Part shown: positions 24,290 through 36,400 of the stretch, piece after piece | How the letters are laid out: every line of letters starts with the position of its first letter | How positions within the stretch are numbered: position 1 is the first letter of the stretch | Source: Antedon mediterranea | Lineage: Eukaryota; Echinodermata; Crinoidea; Comatulida; Antedonidae | Direction: 5' to 3' | Assembly: GCF_964355755.1 (NCBI RefSeq) | Contig: NC_092676.1 | Coordinates: 23,790,288-23,854,287, forward strand | DNA: 64,000 nucleotides | Notes under the pieces: generated by a model | The model's input: only the letters and a program-made list of their open reading frames with translations | Databases searched by the model: none | Told to the model about the DNA's origin: nothing | Translations under genes and position numbers: made by a program

Positions 24290-27200
24290 CTATTCCGAAG
24301 ATGTGTAAACGCTGTTTGACAGGTGTTGCATTTTGAATTTCTTCCATGCTGATTTAACCTACGAAACAACCAATTCAATTGCTATAATTAGCATAAAATA
24401 TTGGTTCATATTAAAAATGTTCACGTCATCATGACGTAAACAACGGATCTATTTTATTGAATAAGAACAGTTGAAGGATCCCAACTAAAAGGAAACCTTG
24501 TCTCACGTCTTAACTAATAAATAATTATCCAGCGTACTGTTTTAAAATATGAGCAGTGTGTATATTTAGGGCCTACACAGAATTTGCTTTAACCTCTCTC
24601 ACCTCTTTGCTTAGAAAACACTGAGTAAACCAGATCAAAAATCCTTGAAAAGATGACGAAAAAACAAACAAGTATTGTAACACGATGCTGTTGTTAAAAA
24701 GTAGAAAAATACCGAAGATCCAGGTTAACCCAACTGCTGGCGTCAGAAGAAGAATCCTGTACAACAGTGTTCTAAAATTAAATAAAAAGTTGAAAAAGTA
24801 AAAAGTTCAGTCTATCAATCTCTTATGTCGCTGTAGTTTTTCAGGAAAAGGTGTAACTCGCGCTCCCTTGGTTTATTGTGAGCTTTAAATATAAGGACGA
24901 ATCATCGTACTTAGCAAGACACAGTCAACTTCATTTCACAGATTACCTTATACGGAACTCTCATAATCATCATATAAATAATTGTTTTCTCAGAGGAGAG
25001 GACAGAACGAACTTAATAATAGTTAACCTTAACAAAAGAAACAATCGAATTTGTTTTGGATCAAAACAGCCTTTTTCCTGGATTACTTAGCTATAAAAAA
25101 AGAGTAGTGAATTTTTACCTTATTTGCTGCAGTTTACTTCTCTCATCATCGTTCTGAATACTTTGTGATTTGGTGTACGCAACATACCCTACAACACTCA
25201 GTTGAACGGTTACAACCTGAAAGCCAAGTTAACCATTGTAAATGTAATACCTACTAGTCAAATTGTAGGTCTAGACATTTTCCAAATCTTTCCAATAAAT
25301 CAAAACGAAAGACAGTTAATCAACAATTTTTAAAATAGTATTTTCCAATATTGTGAAAATAACTGGACCGATGAATGTCCACGTCACGCCATTGGCAGTG
25401 TTCAGCCTACAACTTAAAACAAAAAAAGAAAAATAGTTTAAAATAAACATCCAACACAACACAAACATGTACCCTTACCAACTATATTCTATCGCCAAAT
25501 ATAAACATTATCTATCTTGAACTATTGTTACATTAATCAATATTGTAAATATGTAAAGTTTTTCATGTCGATTCCTCGGTATTTTACGTAAGCTTGAAGC
25601 TCCAATGTGGTGAAGTAAGACGTTTGTAAAGTCTTATGGTCTTTTTATACAATTAACGCTTTGAGAGGTTATGCTTAGCTAAAGTTTTAATACCTTTCAG
25701 ATGCGTAGTGTTTACCACCAATAGAAACGGTAATTATAACCAACAGCAGAGGAAATGCCCATCCAAATATTCTGAAAAATACAAATCTTCTTTCTGGATC
25801 CCAAAACGCATGTTGAATGCACATGTACATATCTGTAGACAAAATTGCCATCCACGAAAACGCCACCAACAGGGAGTAATGCAGACAGGCTGCGATCAAA
25901 GAACAGACGACCTGCGATGCAAGTGATTTGATAATTAATAGAGATGTTGTAGTTTAGTTGTGGTTTATTATAGTTAAGTTACGTTTTAAACAGTTCATAA
26001 TAAATCGTAACGTAAAGTATTGGTTGTTTCTTGCTCTTTACGGATTATAATTCTGATCTATCCGAATTCAGTAATATAGGCCTATACAGAAAACTAGGAA
26101 TGTCAATTTTTAAGTTCGTAACCAGCCAAGTAACCCTCCTCCATTCCCCTCCAAAATACAAATCCTCAGTTTTCTGATGTACAGTAACCATAACTACTTA
26201 CCCTGTTTGTTACGTTTAATGACAGAAAAAAAAAACAAAAGTTTGTACACAGCAACGAGATAACCAAATGCCTTAACATCCTATACCGTCTGGATTTCCT
26301 AAGGTCACTAAAAAAATTAAAGTAAATTTACAACATTTCAAAATAGAAAATTATCATGTTTTGTTGACGTTTTTGGAAAATTCCAAGAAAAATCTGAAAC
26401 TTTTTCCGGGTTCTATTCAACACCAGCTTAACTTTTATACGTTTATCTATTTTATATTAAAAAAAAAATGTTTCTCCAACCTGAGAAAACATATGATACA
26501 CATTGTGAATATAAGAAACCCATTGAATATTGTCAACCCTGCATACGATAGTACTTCCACACCAACGGCAGCATCTTCGTCTGTTTTTTAAGTATCCTGA
26601 AAATGAACATTTCAATTAGTCTATCCATGGAGGTATACAATAAGCTTGAACGAACAGTGTGTATGGTAAAATACTGCGTACTTTAAAATATGGATATAAG
26701 AAGCATTACAAAAAACAGAATAATTGTGATTTGGATGTGTATCAACAACTTATATAATTACCAAGAACAAACATTCTGTTTTTCTATACAGTCATTTAGT
26801 TGTCAAAAAGGTAACTTAAGGCTCCCAACAACTATTTTTGTAGTCGTGCTTGCGGTTTACACCCAGTTTTATGTTCGTATAGTATAGGCTCTCACTACCG
26901 ACACTACATTCAATCACTTGGATTAGTTTAATCTGGCAGGGAGAAGAGTCTTCCCTTGATCAGGTGATCAATTTGATCGGTAGTGAAAACCTACTAATAA
27001 CAAAACAACCTTATGAGATGAGGAACAAACGCATACCTCTTTAGTTTGCATAAGAATTGCAAACGTTGTCAGGTGGTTACATTGACATACTATTGGTTTA
27101 GTCTTAACATCTTCTGATAAAGTTTCACAACCTTCTTTTGACCAAGTGCTTAAACAAACAAGTAGAGTAATACTTTTCTTATTAAAAATTGTAAGTAGCA

Positions 27201-27989
27201 ACTTGGTGTTAACACGCTCCTAAATGTAGATATACTTGCATACGCATGACACTTACATAGGACTTGCGGATTCATCAATAAAAGAACAGATTGGTTCCCT
27301 GTTTTTAAGTTCTGCTTCCTCAGTTAGCTAAACAAAACACAGTTTCATTAATCAGCACGGAATACAGTAATCACCATTGATTCTTCTTTGTTGTTTTCAT
27401 TTGTTTTACTTGGTAAAATTATTGCAAAGACACAAAATAGTCCACAATTTGAAATACAGACCATGAACATTGATGATGATTGGTTTCTCTGCATTTTGCC
27501 AACTATTATTTCGACATGTCGCTTCTTATTTTGATCATTGGGGCCCTCGACAATACAATACAATACAAACAGTACAAAATACATTATCATAAACAAATAA
27601 TTATAAAAAAACTACTATATTTATATTAAAATTGTGATAAAATTTCTAGATTTCATAAAATTCAATAAGTAATGTTTTTAACACATCACTTAATATATAA
27701 TTATTTTATTTACAATGTTAGGCATATAGTTGATCTATGTTTAAGTGAAAACATCCTTCATTACCTTTAATATGGGGAAAACAAGTTTTACATTTGCATT
27801 TCTTGTATCATTTCGTCCATTGACATAAACTGTTACAGATACAAGATCACTCACAACTTCAGAATTGGTAAGATCGCTACTAAATCTGAAACAAATTAAA
27901 ACACAAATACTTTGACAAAAGAGGTCATTGTCCTGCATTTATTTGGACAGTTCTGTTTCTTTCGAAGGGGTGAGCGTCATCATTTTTAG

Positions 27990-28775
27990 TCGCGTGGAAG
28001 CGACTCTATAGTTCACTATGTCGGTCGGTCGGTCTGTCTGTCTGTCTGTCGGTCTGTCTGTCGGTCTGTCTGTCTGTCTGTCGGTCCGGTATCACTATGC
28101 GTTTTATCGCTTTATGACCTTATCTTGATATCAGTTTAATCTAGCTAAATCAATTTTTCACAGAATATTCCTTATGGCCAGGAATCGATGTGGTTATGAT
28201 TTCACGGTGCGCAATAAAAAATTACGCGGTCTACGCACGATTTAACGAAATCACGTTTGTAATCATATCTTAACAACCATGAATCACAATTAAATAAAAT
28301 TTGGTACTCATACATTTCAGGGCATAAATCATCATATGGCAATACAATTACGTGCGTAGCGCATGTAACGCATGCGTACGCGCGCCTAAAATTTTCAAAA
28401 TTTATTTTCGATGAAATAAGAGTACGTTTCAGGCAATTTTAAGCGTTTACAAAATTGCCATGAGTGCGCAGATTTTTGCGCGCGCACTGCGCGTTAAATG
28501 TTATTGCGCACTCTTTTTGCCCGATTTCTGTTTTCTTGACATACTTTTCAACTCGAAATTACGTTATACGAGCACGTCAAAAGTGACAGGCTACGCACGT
28601 GTAAATTAAAAAAATATAAATGTTTTTAAACATTTCAACATTTTTAAACATGTTCAGTAATTCCGGTCAGTATAGTTCACTATGTCGGTCGGTCCGTCTG
28701 TCTGTCGGTCTGTCTGTCTGTCGGTCTGTTTGTCTGTCGGTCCGGTATCACTATGCATTGTAGCACGCGACTTAA
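27990..28775. mobile_element. Short-TIR element with paired GTCT microsatellites
   Basis: Bounded by AGTCGCGTG (27989-27997) and its exact inverse CACGCGACT (28764-28772). Inside each end is a copy of a block of about 85 bp: TATAGTTCACTATGTCGGTC, a GTCT/GTCGGTCT run, then GGTCCGGTATCACTATGC, in direct orientation. The core is unusually rich in CG steps (GCGTACGCGCGCC). No coding frame. Probably a non-autonomous DNA element in an intron of B. Confidence 0.6.
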
Positions 28776-31397
28776 TGGCTGTTGGCCTTGTTTAAATAAA
28801 GCTAGATATTATTTTTTTTAAACCCCAGTTTTCCTTACTCAATTATGTCTTATTACGAATACTCACGGTATTGACAAATTTACAGATATCAACTTGGCTG
28901 CAATTACTCCAATTGTTTCTTTAGATAATAAATATAACTACAATTAGACAAACCACGGACCTTTTCAATCTTGTAAAACGTATTACAGTTTCGATTATTT
29001 GAATTGAGTTCTAGTTTGGGCCTCTATGGCAACAATTCTCACATTCACTTGAAAGCGCTTTGTATTTGTAATTTTTTTCTTTTACTGCCTACAAGTGCTC
29101 TTTCGTTCTATTGTTATTCCAATTAAATAACTACTCTAAAACTAAACCTTTGATACAATAACTTACCTTCCAAATTTTTGTCCCATTCGAGTGCAAGTAC
29201 GATTGTATTTTGTTCTCTTGTTATACGAGTCAATTCAATCGTTGGGTTTGATGATTTAATGAGTACACCTTCTAATAATGTATTAAAACATTATTACAAT
29301 CAATTTAAGATTTAAAATTTTTTTTCAACAACTGATGTGCTACTACCGTAGCAGGAGTGGATACGGGATTTGTTTGTTGTGCATTTACCTGAGATGTTAT
29401 TATCTTTAAAATGTATATAAACAAGTAACGGGCTTAATGTTTGAAAATGGCATAGACGTTAGATATGTTATTATACCTATCGTATACTATTCCTAAAAAT
29501 GTATAAATAAGTATTACCTGCTTTGACATCCACTGTGAAGTATATCAATTCTCCGTCTGCTAGTTGATCCAATTTAGAATATTGCACAAAAGTGATGTTA
29601 TTAACGAGGGCAATTACATCATTTGAAATAGCCGTGTCTGGTCGTTTAAGGGGACAAAATAAGTATGTATGTTTAGATGTTCTGTAGTTAACATTTTGTC
29701 ATTAAAATTGATAAAAACCAAAGAAAAACAATTTGTTGTAGAGAAATGGATTTTCTAAAATAATGACAATGATTAATAGAGATGAAAGCAAGTTGTTCAA
29801 AAATAACAAATTATTAAAAACAAAAGTTCCGCGAAGAAGGCATCGACAGGACCCTTAAACCGGCACCATAAGGAATGAAGGTCAATTATCCCGTATCTGA
29901 GTATTAAGTAAGTAAAAAGAATTTCCTGGCATTACTACAGAAAGTAGTCTTGCCCAAAAAATACTCCTGAACTGAATCATACCTTGTGAATCGTCAATAA
30001 CATCTGACTAGCTGTTTCGGTGGCCGTGCAACCACCGGGTCTGCCCACTCCGCTATGAAGACAATCAGTAAGTGCTGCCTCGGAACCAAGACAATGCATC
30101 GATTTAACTATTGGTTCTCCTTCTCCGTGGTACGAACCCGTGTGGACTTCTATGGCAGACGAGTAACCTAGCTGTCGACAAGCAACGGTCCCATCATCGA
30201 TGTCCCATTCGTCATCACAAACAGCTCCCCATGCTCCGTTTTCGTCTGATATCTCCACTCGACCTTCGTTGGGCGATAGTCCATTTACTAGTCGAATATC
30301 TAAAAAAGTAACTTTAATCCGGAAATAAAGCTTCATTTTTATTTGATTATTATATTGGTATTATTATATTATTCACTTGATTACTAATACATAGCATTAT
30401 AAAAATCAATTAAAAAATTGATAATTATGAATTTGAATAAAAGTGTATCAATTATATTATTTATATTATCAGTAAGACTAGTAATTGCCTGTTAATGTCT
30501 ATGTATAGCATTGAATAATTTATCAATTTGATATTTTATCAGAAGGCCAATAATTGACTGTTTAATGGTATGATGATATATTAACCAACAAAAGGAACAC
30601 TTGTTGGTGGATGTTATAATAAAAGTAGTCTAGTTAATTAGGCTTTGATAAACATAAGTACACCAATTTGGAGTTTTATACAGTACATTTATGTATAATA
30701 TTGGCAATACCTAGTGTTGTATTCATACACTGAACTGAAACTCTTCGAACGCGTGGTGTATAACAATCATCCGATACATTTCCAAATCTTCCAACACCAT
30801 TTGTACATTCAATCAAAGAATTTTCATACCCATTACAATCGACGTCATCTGCAACCATGATACCACCAAGTTTGGCGTATCTGTCGAAATTGTAACAGGA
30901 TCTATAGTTTAAATACCGACATACGACTGAACAAGCCTTGAAGTTCCATCCATGTGAGCAGATTGTTCTATAGGAACCATTGAAGTAGAGTCCAACAGTA
31001 CCTTCATGAGGTCCACTTCTGTCCGCAAAGATGAGTTCTGAATGAGCAAAGTAAGAGCATGGTTAATACTATAAACTAGAAATTGCATAGTGAAAGCAAA
31101 CCTACACTGTTTGCTTGCACATTGCTTTGACATACACTGTCCTTAATCAGCTATTTAAATAATACATAATACTTAAATGTATCTTGTGGTTCGGCGGTTA
31201 CTAAAGAGAACCCAATTCGACATTCTGCAAGAACAATATGTAGAATGTTTCTACTTAAGTTAGTTGACTATGAATGTTTCTTTGTTGTGTGAGTATTAAA
31301 TACTATTTTGAAAGTACTATCAGGAGGATCTCTCGCGTTGTATAATTCTCCATCATATTTCGTTCAAGATTCACCTAGAGAGTACCAGAATTTGATT

Positions 31398-31534
31398 AAG
31401 CTCTGTCTACACTATCAAACTAGTTTGACAAAAACGTGTGATATGCTTAAATATGGTAGTGATATAACATCATCATGTCTATATATGGACAAATTATATT
31501 TTTGATGACATAACATTGTGTAGACAGAGCTTTA
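31398..31534. mobile_element. MITE family 2 copy
   Basis: Complete short element: left end AAGCTCTGTCTACACTATCA, inner TATGGTAGTGATATAACATC, right end TGTAGACAGAGCTTTA. It lies between the signal-peptide and linker exons of gene B. Confidence 0.85.
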
Positions 31535-31879
31535 GGATCCCGAGAACACGATCATTCAAACAACCTCCAAAAATTGGTTACGAATAGACAAAGTTGAATT
31601 ATTCTCGGTAGCTAGTTCGCGATCAAGACAGACAGCGAAAGCTCTATAAATTCACGCTTTCCTAATATGATTAATTATATTGTGAGTTTTTATAGTTATA
31701 TAATTAAGGCCTATATAATTATAGTTTTTCTAAAGAATTAAATTAACTGGTAATAATGATTTTCTTATTTATATTACCTGAACGAAATGTTGTAAAGATC
31801 AAAACAATCTTGAGCCAAATGTCATGGAAGTACATACTACTAGAACTTAAAAGAAACCACACCATCATCATCATCATCA

Positions 31880-32041
31880 TCAGTCGGCTGCGGACCAGAC
31901 GACTACAAGCTTTCTCCAGCCACAACGGTCCTTGGCTAACTCTGACAGCTTATCAGTTGTAATCATGCCTCCTTCATCCCCTAAAAGCTGTTGGATGTAT
32001 CTCAGAAAGTTGGTTTTCTGCCTTCCTCGTTTTCTTAAAGT
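31880..32041 (-). mobile_element. LINE ORF2 C-terminal fragment
   Basis: Minus-strand frame of 53 codons ending in a stop followed by a GAT repeat tail (31862-31880). It reads KRGRQKTNFLRYIQQLLGD near the start and LAKDRCGWRKLVVVWSAAD at the end. The DR..WR.LV..SAAD ending is the usual C-terminus of I/Nimb-like LINE polyproteins. It is a 5'-truncated insertion. Confidence 0.75.
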
Positions 32042-33115
32042 TTGGAACCAATTTCTCAGCGAAACATCTGATGTATGTTTTGTACACTTGTAAACTTTTT
32101 CTTGTTTATTTTGTATAGGTATTTTTGTTGGTTTCAGTTAAAGTAAACCCTGTTGCAAAGTTGTACCTTCCAAATAAATTATCACATTATTTAATTTAAA
32201 ACAAAGCATAGTAGTTCTAGTATAGGTAATATCTCATTTACATTCAGTAGAAAGTCAGGTCTAAAAACAATGTTTTGCTAACAATTGAGTATAGCAAGGA
32301 GTAGACTTACCTGCGGTATTAGTGTTACTCTGTACTGCCAAACAAAGTCTCATTAACTTTTGGAATATAAACCATCCAGCAAAGAATGCCAAATATACGC
32401 CGACTTATGTTATTTTTGTAAATCTACCACCATCCTCAATTTATTAATGAAATTATCAAAAATGTATTGTACTATGAAATAACCTTGAAAAGCTCCCTTC
32501 TCTAATACTGAAATTGGTCAGAATCGAATAAATTCTAAGCCGTTAGCACTTTCTCATTTATACAAGAAAAAATATAGGCCTTGATGAATGAATGGATGAA
32601 TGAATACATCATCAATGCATGAAATGCATGTTTCATCCATACGCCTTTTTCTTATTTGATGAAACTTAAGTTGCATAATTATTTAATATCGATTTCCAAA
32701 TTTTATATAATAATTACCTAATCAGTCATTATTGACGCAATTTTCTTACTATGTAATTAATCTGCGCGATACAATTTTCATCAAGAAAAATAATGACATT
32801 ATGCGTAAGTAAAGCAACATGTGTACAATTGCCTTAAGGTGGTATTTTAGTTATCTAAATAATTACGGTAATTACTACTACTACGTCGTTCTTTCTTTTA
32901 ACATACAAAATGGTGTGTTTGCTATAATCAACATAGCTATGTTGTGGTAGGCCTACCGTAGTTAAGGAGCGTCAACTAATCAGAAGTAGAATACTTAAGT
33001 CATTGTTACATCGTGAGTTTACGAAACTATTTTAAAAATACATTATAAATTAATATCTTTGAAATATATGAATAAAAGGTAGTAACTAAACGTTGATGTA
33101 CAGTAATAGACAGTG

Positions 33116-33235
33116 TAAAGCTCTGTCTATACTATAAAGCTTTACGCGACAAAAAAAGTGTGATGTGCCTAAATATGGTAGCGATATGCCCGAATATATG
33201 GTAGTGATATGACATTGTCCATATATATCTTTAAA
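33116..33235. mobile_element. MITE family 2, left part
   Basis: Starts AAAGCTCTGTCTATACTATA and keeps GTGTGATGTGCCTAAATATG; the right end is missing. Confidence 0.7.
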
Positions 33236-33431
33236 AGAGGTCTTGCGTCGGGTAAGCCTAACATGGTTATGACAATAGTATCTGTTAAAGGTTTACATCA
33301 CAGTTGTAGTGAATTATGTGCAGTTGAGTTCCGGTGCCGGAACCCTTACAACGGCGAAAAAAATGTGGTGATATTGTGGTCGTCACGCGAAAGAGAACCA
33401 ACAACAAATAACGTGACTTAAAAATGTTCTG

Positions 33432-36400
33432 CTATTCCGAAGAGGTATCAACGCTGTTTGACATGCGTTGCATTTTGAATTTCTTCCATGCTGATTTAAC
33501 CTGCGAAACAACAAATTAAAATGCCATCATTAGCATAAAATATTGGTTCATATTAGACGCTTTCACGTCACATGACGTGAACAACGACGGAGCTATTTGG
33601 ACTTGGTGGTGACTGCGTTCCCGGCGACTGGCAACAATATTATGTATATGCATTTGTGCTACCTACTAATATTCACATAGATGCTAACCAGTGAAAACAT
33701 TCTAATGTGAACCAGTCCAACTAACATGTACATTGTTCTGTTCCAGTAATATTCTCACCCGAGAATTACTTGCGTATTTTTTCTCAAAAAGTATTTTCTC
33801 GTAAGTATTCTCAATGTACTTAGTATAAAGTACACATTACGTCAGAGTATAGGGCAAAACATCTGACCAATTAGTAATATTCTAATTATCCAGAGTGTTG
33901 TTTCAATTACAAGACACGTGAATAGTCTAGTTTAAGTCAGGGCCTACACAAAACGTTAAGCTTTCTCACCTCTTTGCTAAGAAAACACTGAGTGAGCCAG
34001 ATGAAAAAGCCTTGAAAGGACGAAGAAAAAACAAACAGGTATTGTAAAACGATGCTGTTGTTAAAAAGTTGAAAAATACCGAAGATCCAGGTTAACCCAA
34101 CTGCTGGCGTCAGAAGAAGAATCCTGTACAACAGTGTTCTACAATTAAACGAAAATAATAGGATAAGAAACTTAGCATCACTGCCGTACATTCTCTTCAA
34201 AAATGCATTTAATGCGTCATAGCCCAAAGCTCTCTCTACACTATCACATTTTTATGAGAAAAAACAATTTGACATTTCCATAAATGGAAAAGATGACGTC
34301 ATATCACTACCTTATTTTGGCACATCACATTATGTTTGTCAAACTAGTTTGATAGTGTAAACAGAGCTTAAGTCTAAAAAATAACCAAACGCATCATCGT
34401 AGAATTGCCACCGTCATTTTACAGATTTAACTAAACTACTTATCTGAAAATAACTATTCATCATATAAAAACATTATTTGAAATATTAGAACGTTTATAG
34501 AAATGCTATTTTACATGTAAAGTTGAACGATACTATGAAATAAATTAGTGTTCTACGAAGGAGAGAGAAAAAACTGACAGAGACAGATCAACGGTTTCCG
34601 GCCAAACTTATTGGAGTTGAAATACGAGCCAAAGAAACAATCACATTTATCTACAGTTCGCTCACTCAATTCGCAACCATTCCTAGATTTTCATAGTTCT
34701 ATTAAAAAAGAGTGGCAACTAGACGTAATTTACCTTATCTGCTGCAGTTTAGTTCTCTCATCATCGTTCTGAATACTTTGTGATTTAGTGTACGCAACAT
34801 ACCCTACAACACTCAGTTGAACGGTTACAATCTAGAACCCGAATGAAGAGAAGTTAATAATGTCCAATATCAAATAATTAGATGACGACATTCTGTTGCC
34901 TTTATCTGAATGAACACTAAACCAATGTACAGAAAATCAATTACCGTATTTATAAACGATAAAGATGCGGAAATCTTTGATAATGATTTTTCTACTTGAT
35001 AATCATACTGTTATACTTTTGGAACCTGCATGGAATGGTTGTTTGTTGTTATTGTTTTTTATGGTTTAGATTCGATTGGAATTTACTTTACTATTACTGA
35101 TTGTTATCATTTGCATTACGCAATGTTAGCACTATACATTCTTCTGTTAGGACTAAAAAAAGGAAAATTAAAAATTACCAATATTGTGAAAATAACTGGA
35201 CCGATAAATGACCACGTCACGTCATTGACAGTATTCAGCCAGCAACTTGAAAAAAAAAATTAAAATAGTTAACCTTACCAACTCTCAAAATTAAACAGAA
35301 TGTCTTGTTTTCTATCTTGAATTATTGTAAAAACACCCTAATAGAAGAGAGAATAGGCTTAACTAGTGTTTGATACCTTTCAGATGCGTAGTGCTTGCCG
35401 CCAATAGAAACGGTAATTATTACCAACAACAGAGGAAATGCCCATCCGAATATTCTGAAAAATACAAATCTTCTTTCTGGATCCCAAAACGCATGTTGAA
35501 TGCACATGTACACATCTGTAGACAAAATTGCCATCCACGAAAACGCCACCAACAGAGAGTAATGCAGACAAGCTGCGATGAGAGAACAGACGACCTGCGA
35601 TAAACAATCAATATTTCTAATTAATTGATTGTACTTTGACATTAGTTAAATAGTTTCTATTAATTTTAACCAGCTCATAATAAATCTAACATATTTATTT
35701 CGATTTAAAAAAAAAATGTTAAGAAGTAAATAGGCCTGCTTTGTATTAATGTTTATTCAGAAAATTAAAACACTAAATGAATGCTAATGTTTACTAATGG
35801 TATGATAATAAAGGTTAAAATTATGATATCAATGAGGGAAAAACAGAAAATAATGAAAAAAAAGTAGAAAATGTTTAGAAAACTTGTAAGGAAACATTGA
35901 CTGAATAAACGTGATGGTGAACCACAACAGAAAAATAAATAAATATAACATATTAGTTCTGCCTTATCTATGATCGATGTAATAAAAACACTGTTCATAT
36001 CTGAGATGGATGTAACTCACCTCTTCAAATAATTTCTTCCACTTCATATACAAATTATAATCAAAATAGCAAGAAAAAATCGTAGAAGGAAGCAGACATT
36101 ACAAACAAATATCAAAAGTGAGCAGTATGCTACAGTGTAGAACACGTTAATTATATCTAAACTTATATCTTACTTATAACTAAATTTACCTTGTTTGTTA
36201 TGTTAAATGACAGAAAAGAAAAACAAAAGTTTGTACACAGCAAGGAGATGACCAAATGTCTTAACATCCTATACCGTCTAGATTTTCTAAGGTCACTAAA
36301 AAAACAATTATTACGTATAAGTAAATTTAAAAGCTGTCAAAAATATCTTTACGTCTTCAGGAAATTCCAAATGCGGCTTTCATCAACTCATTTTTATGTT

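Larger units (their letters stand above)
24290..31835 (-). pseudogene. Gene B: SRCR adhesion GPCR, disabled copy
   Basis: Same 17-exon plan as C and D: 31835-31778, 31224-31183, 31037-30711 SRCR1, 30299-29983 SRCR2, 29637-29518, 29271-29167, 28918-28867, 27885-27765, 27327-27257, 27148-27037 GPS, 26596-26481 TM1, 26307-26202 TM2, 25911-25694 TM3-4, 25412-25346 and 25216-25119 TM5, 24771-24603 TM6-7, 24358-24290 tail. Lesions: SRCR2 exon is 317 nt (321 in C), which shifts frame and loses the last Cys; a TAA at 26590-26588 replaces a Ser codon in the TM1 exon; donor GT is AT after exon 31183 and GA after exon 25346; the ECL2 CWL is CRL. Total is 2168 nt, not a multiple of three. SRCR1, GPS ([12 protein letters not shown]) and TM7 remain intact, so decay is recent. 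Confidence 0.8.
31836..33431. other. Spacer between genes B and C, upstream of B
   Basis: Holds the LINE fragment at 31880-32041, a MITE arm at 33116, and AT-rich unique DNA. At 32309-32330 the minus strand reads TAATACCGCAGGTAAGTC, a good splice donor 0.5 kb upstream of the signal-peptide exon of B, and so a candidate 5' UTR exon end. Confidence 0.4.

Noticed and set aside
35370-35603. Plus-strand frames opposite the TM3-4 exons (also at 25708, 46634 and 61532)
   Set aside because: They are antisense shadows of the conserved minus-strand membrane exon and recur only because the exon does.
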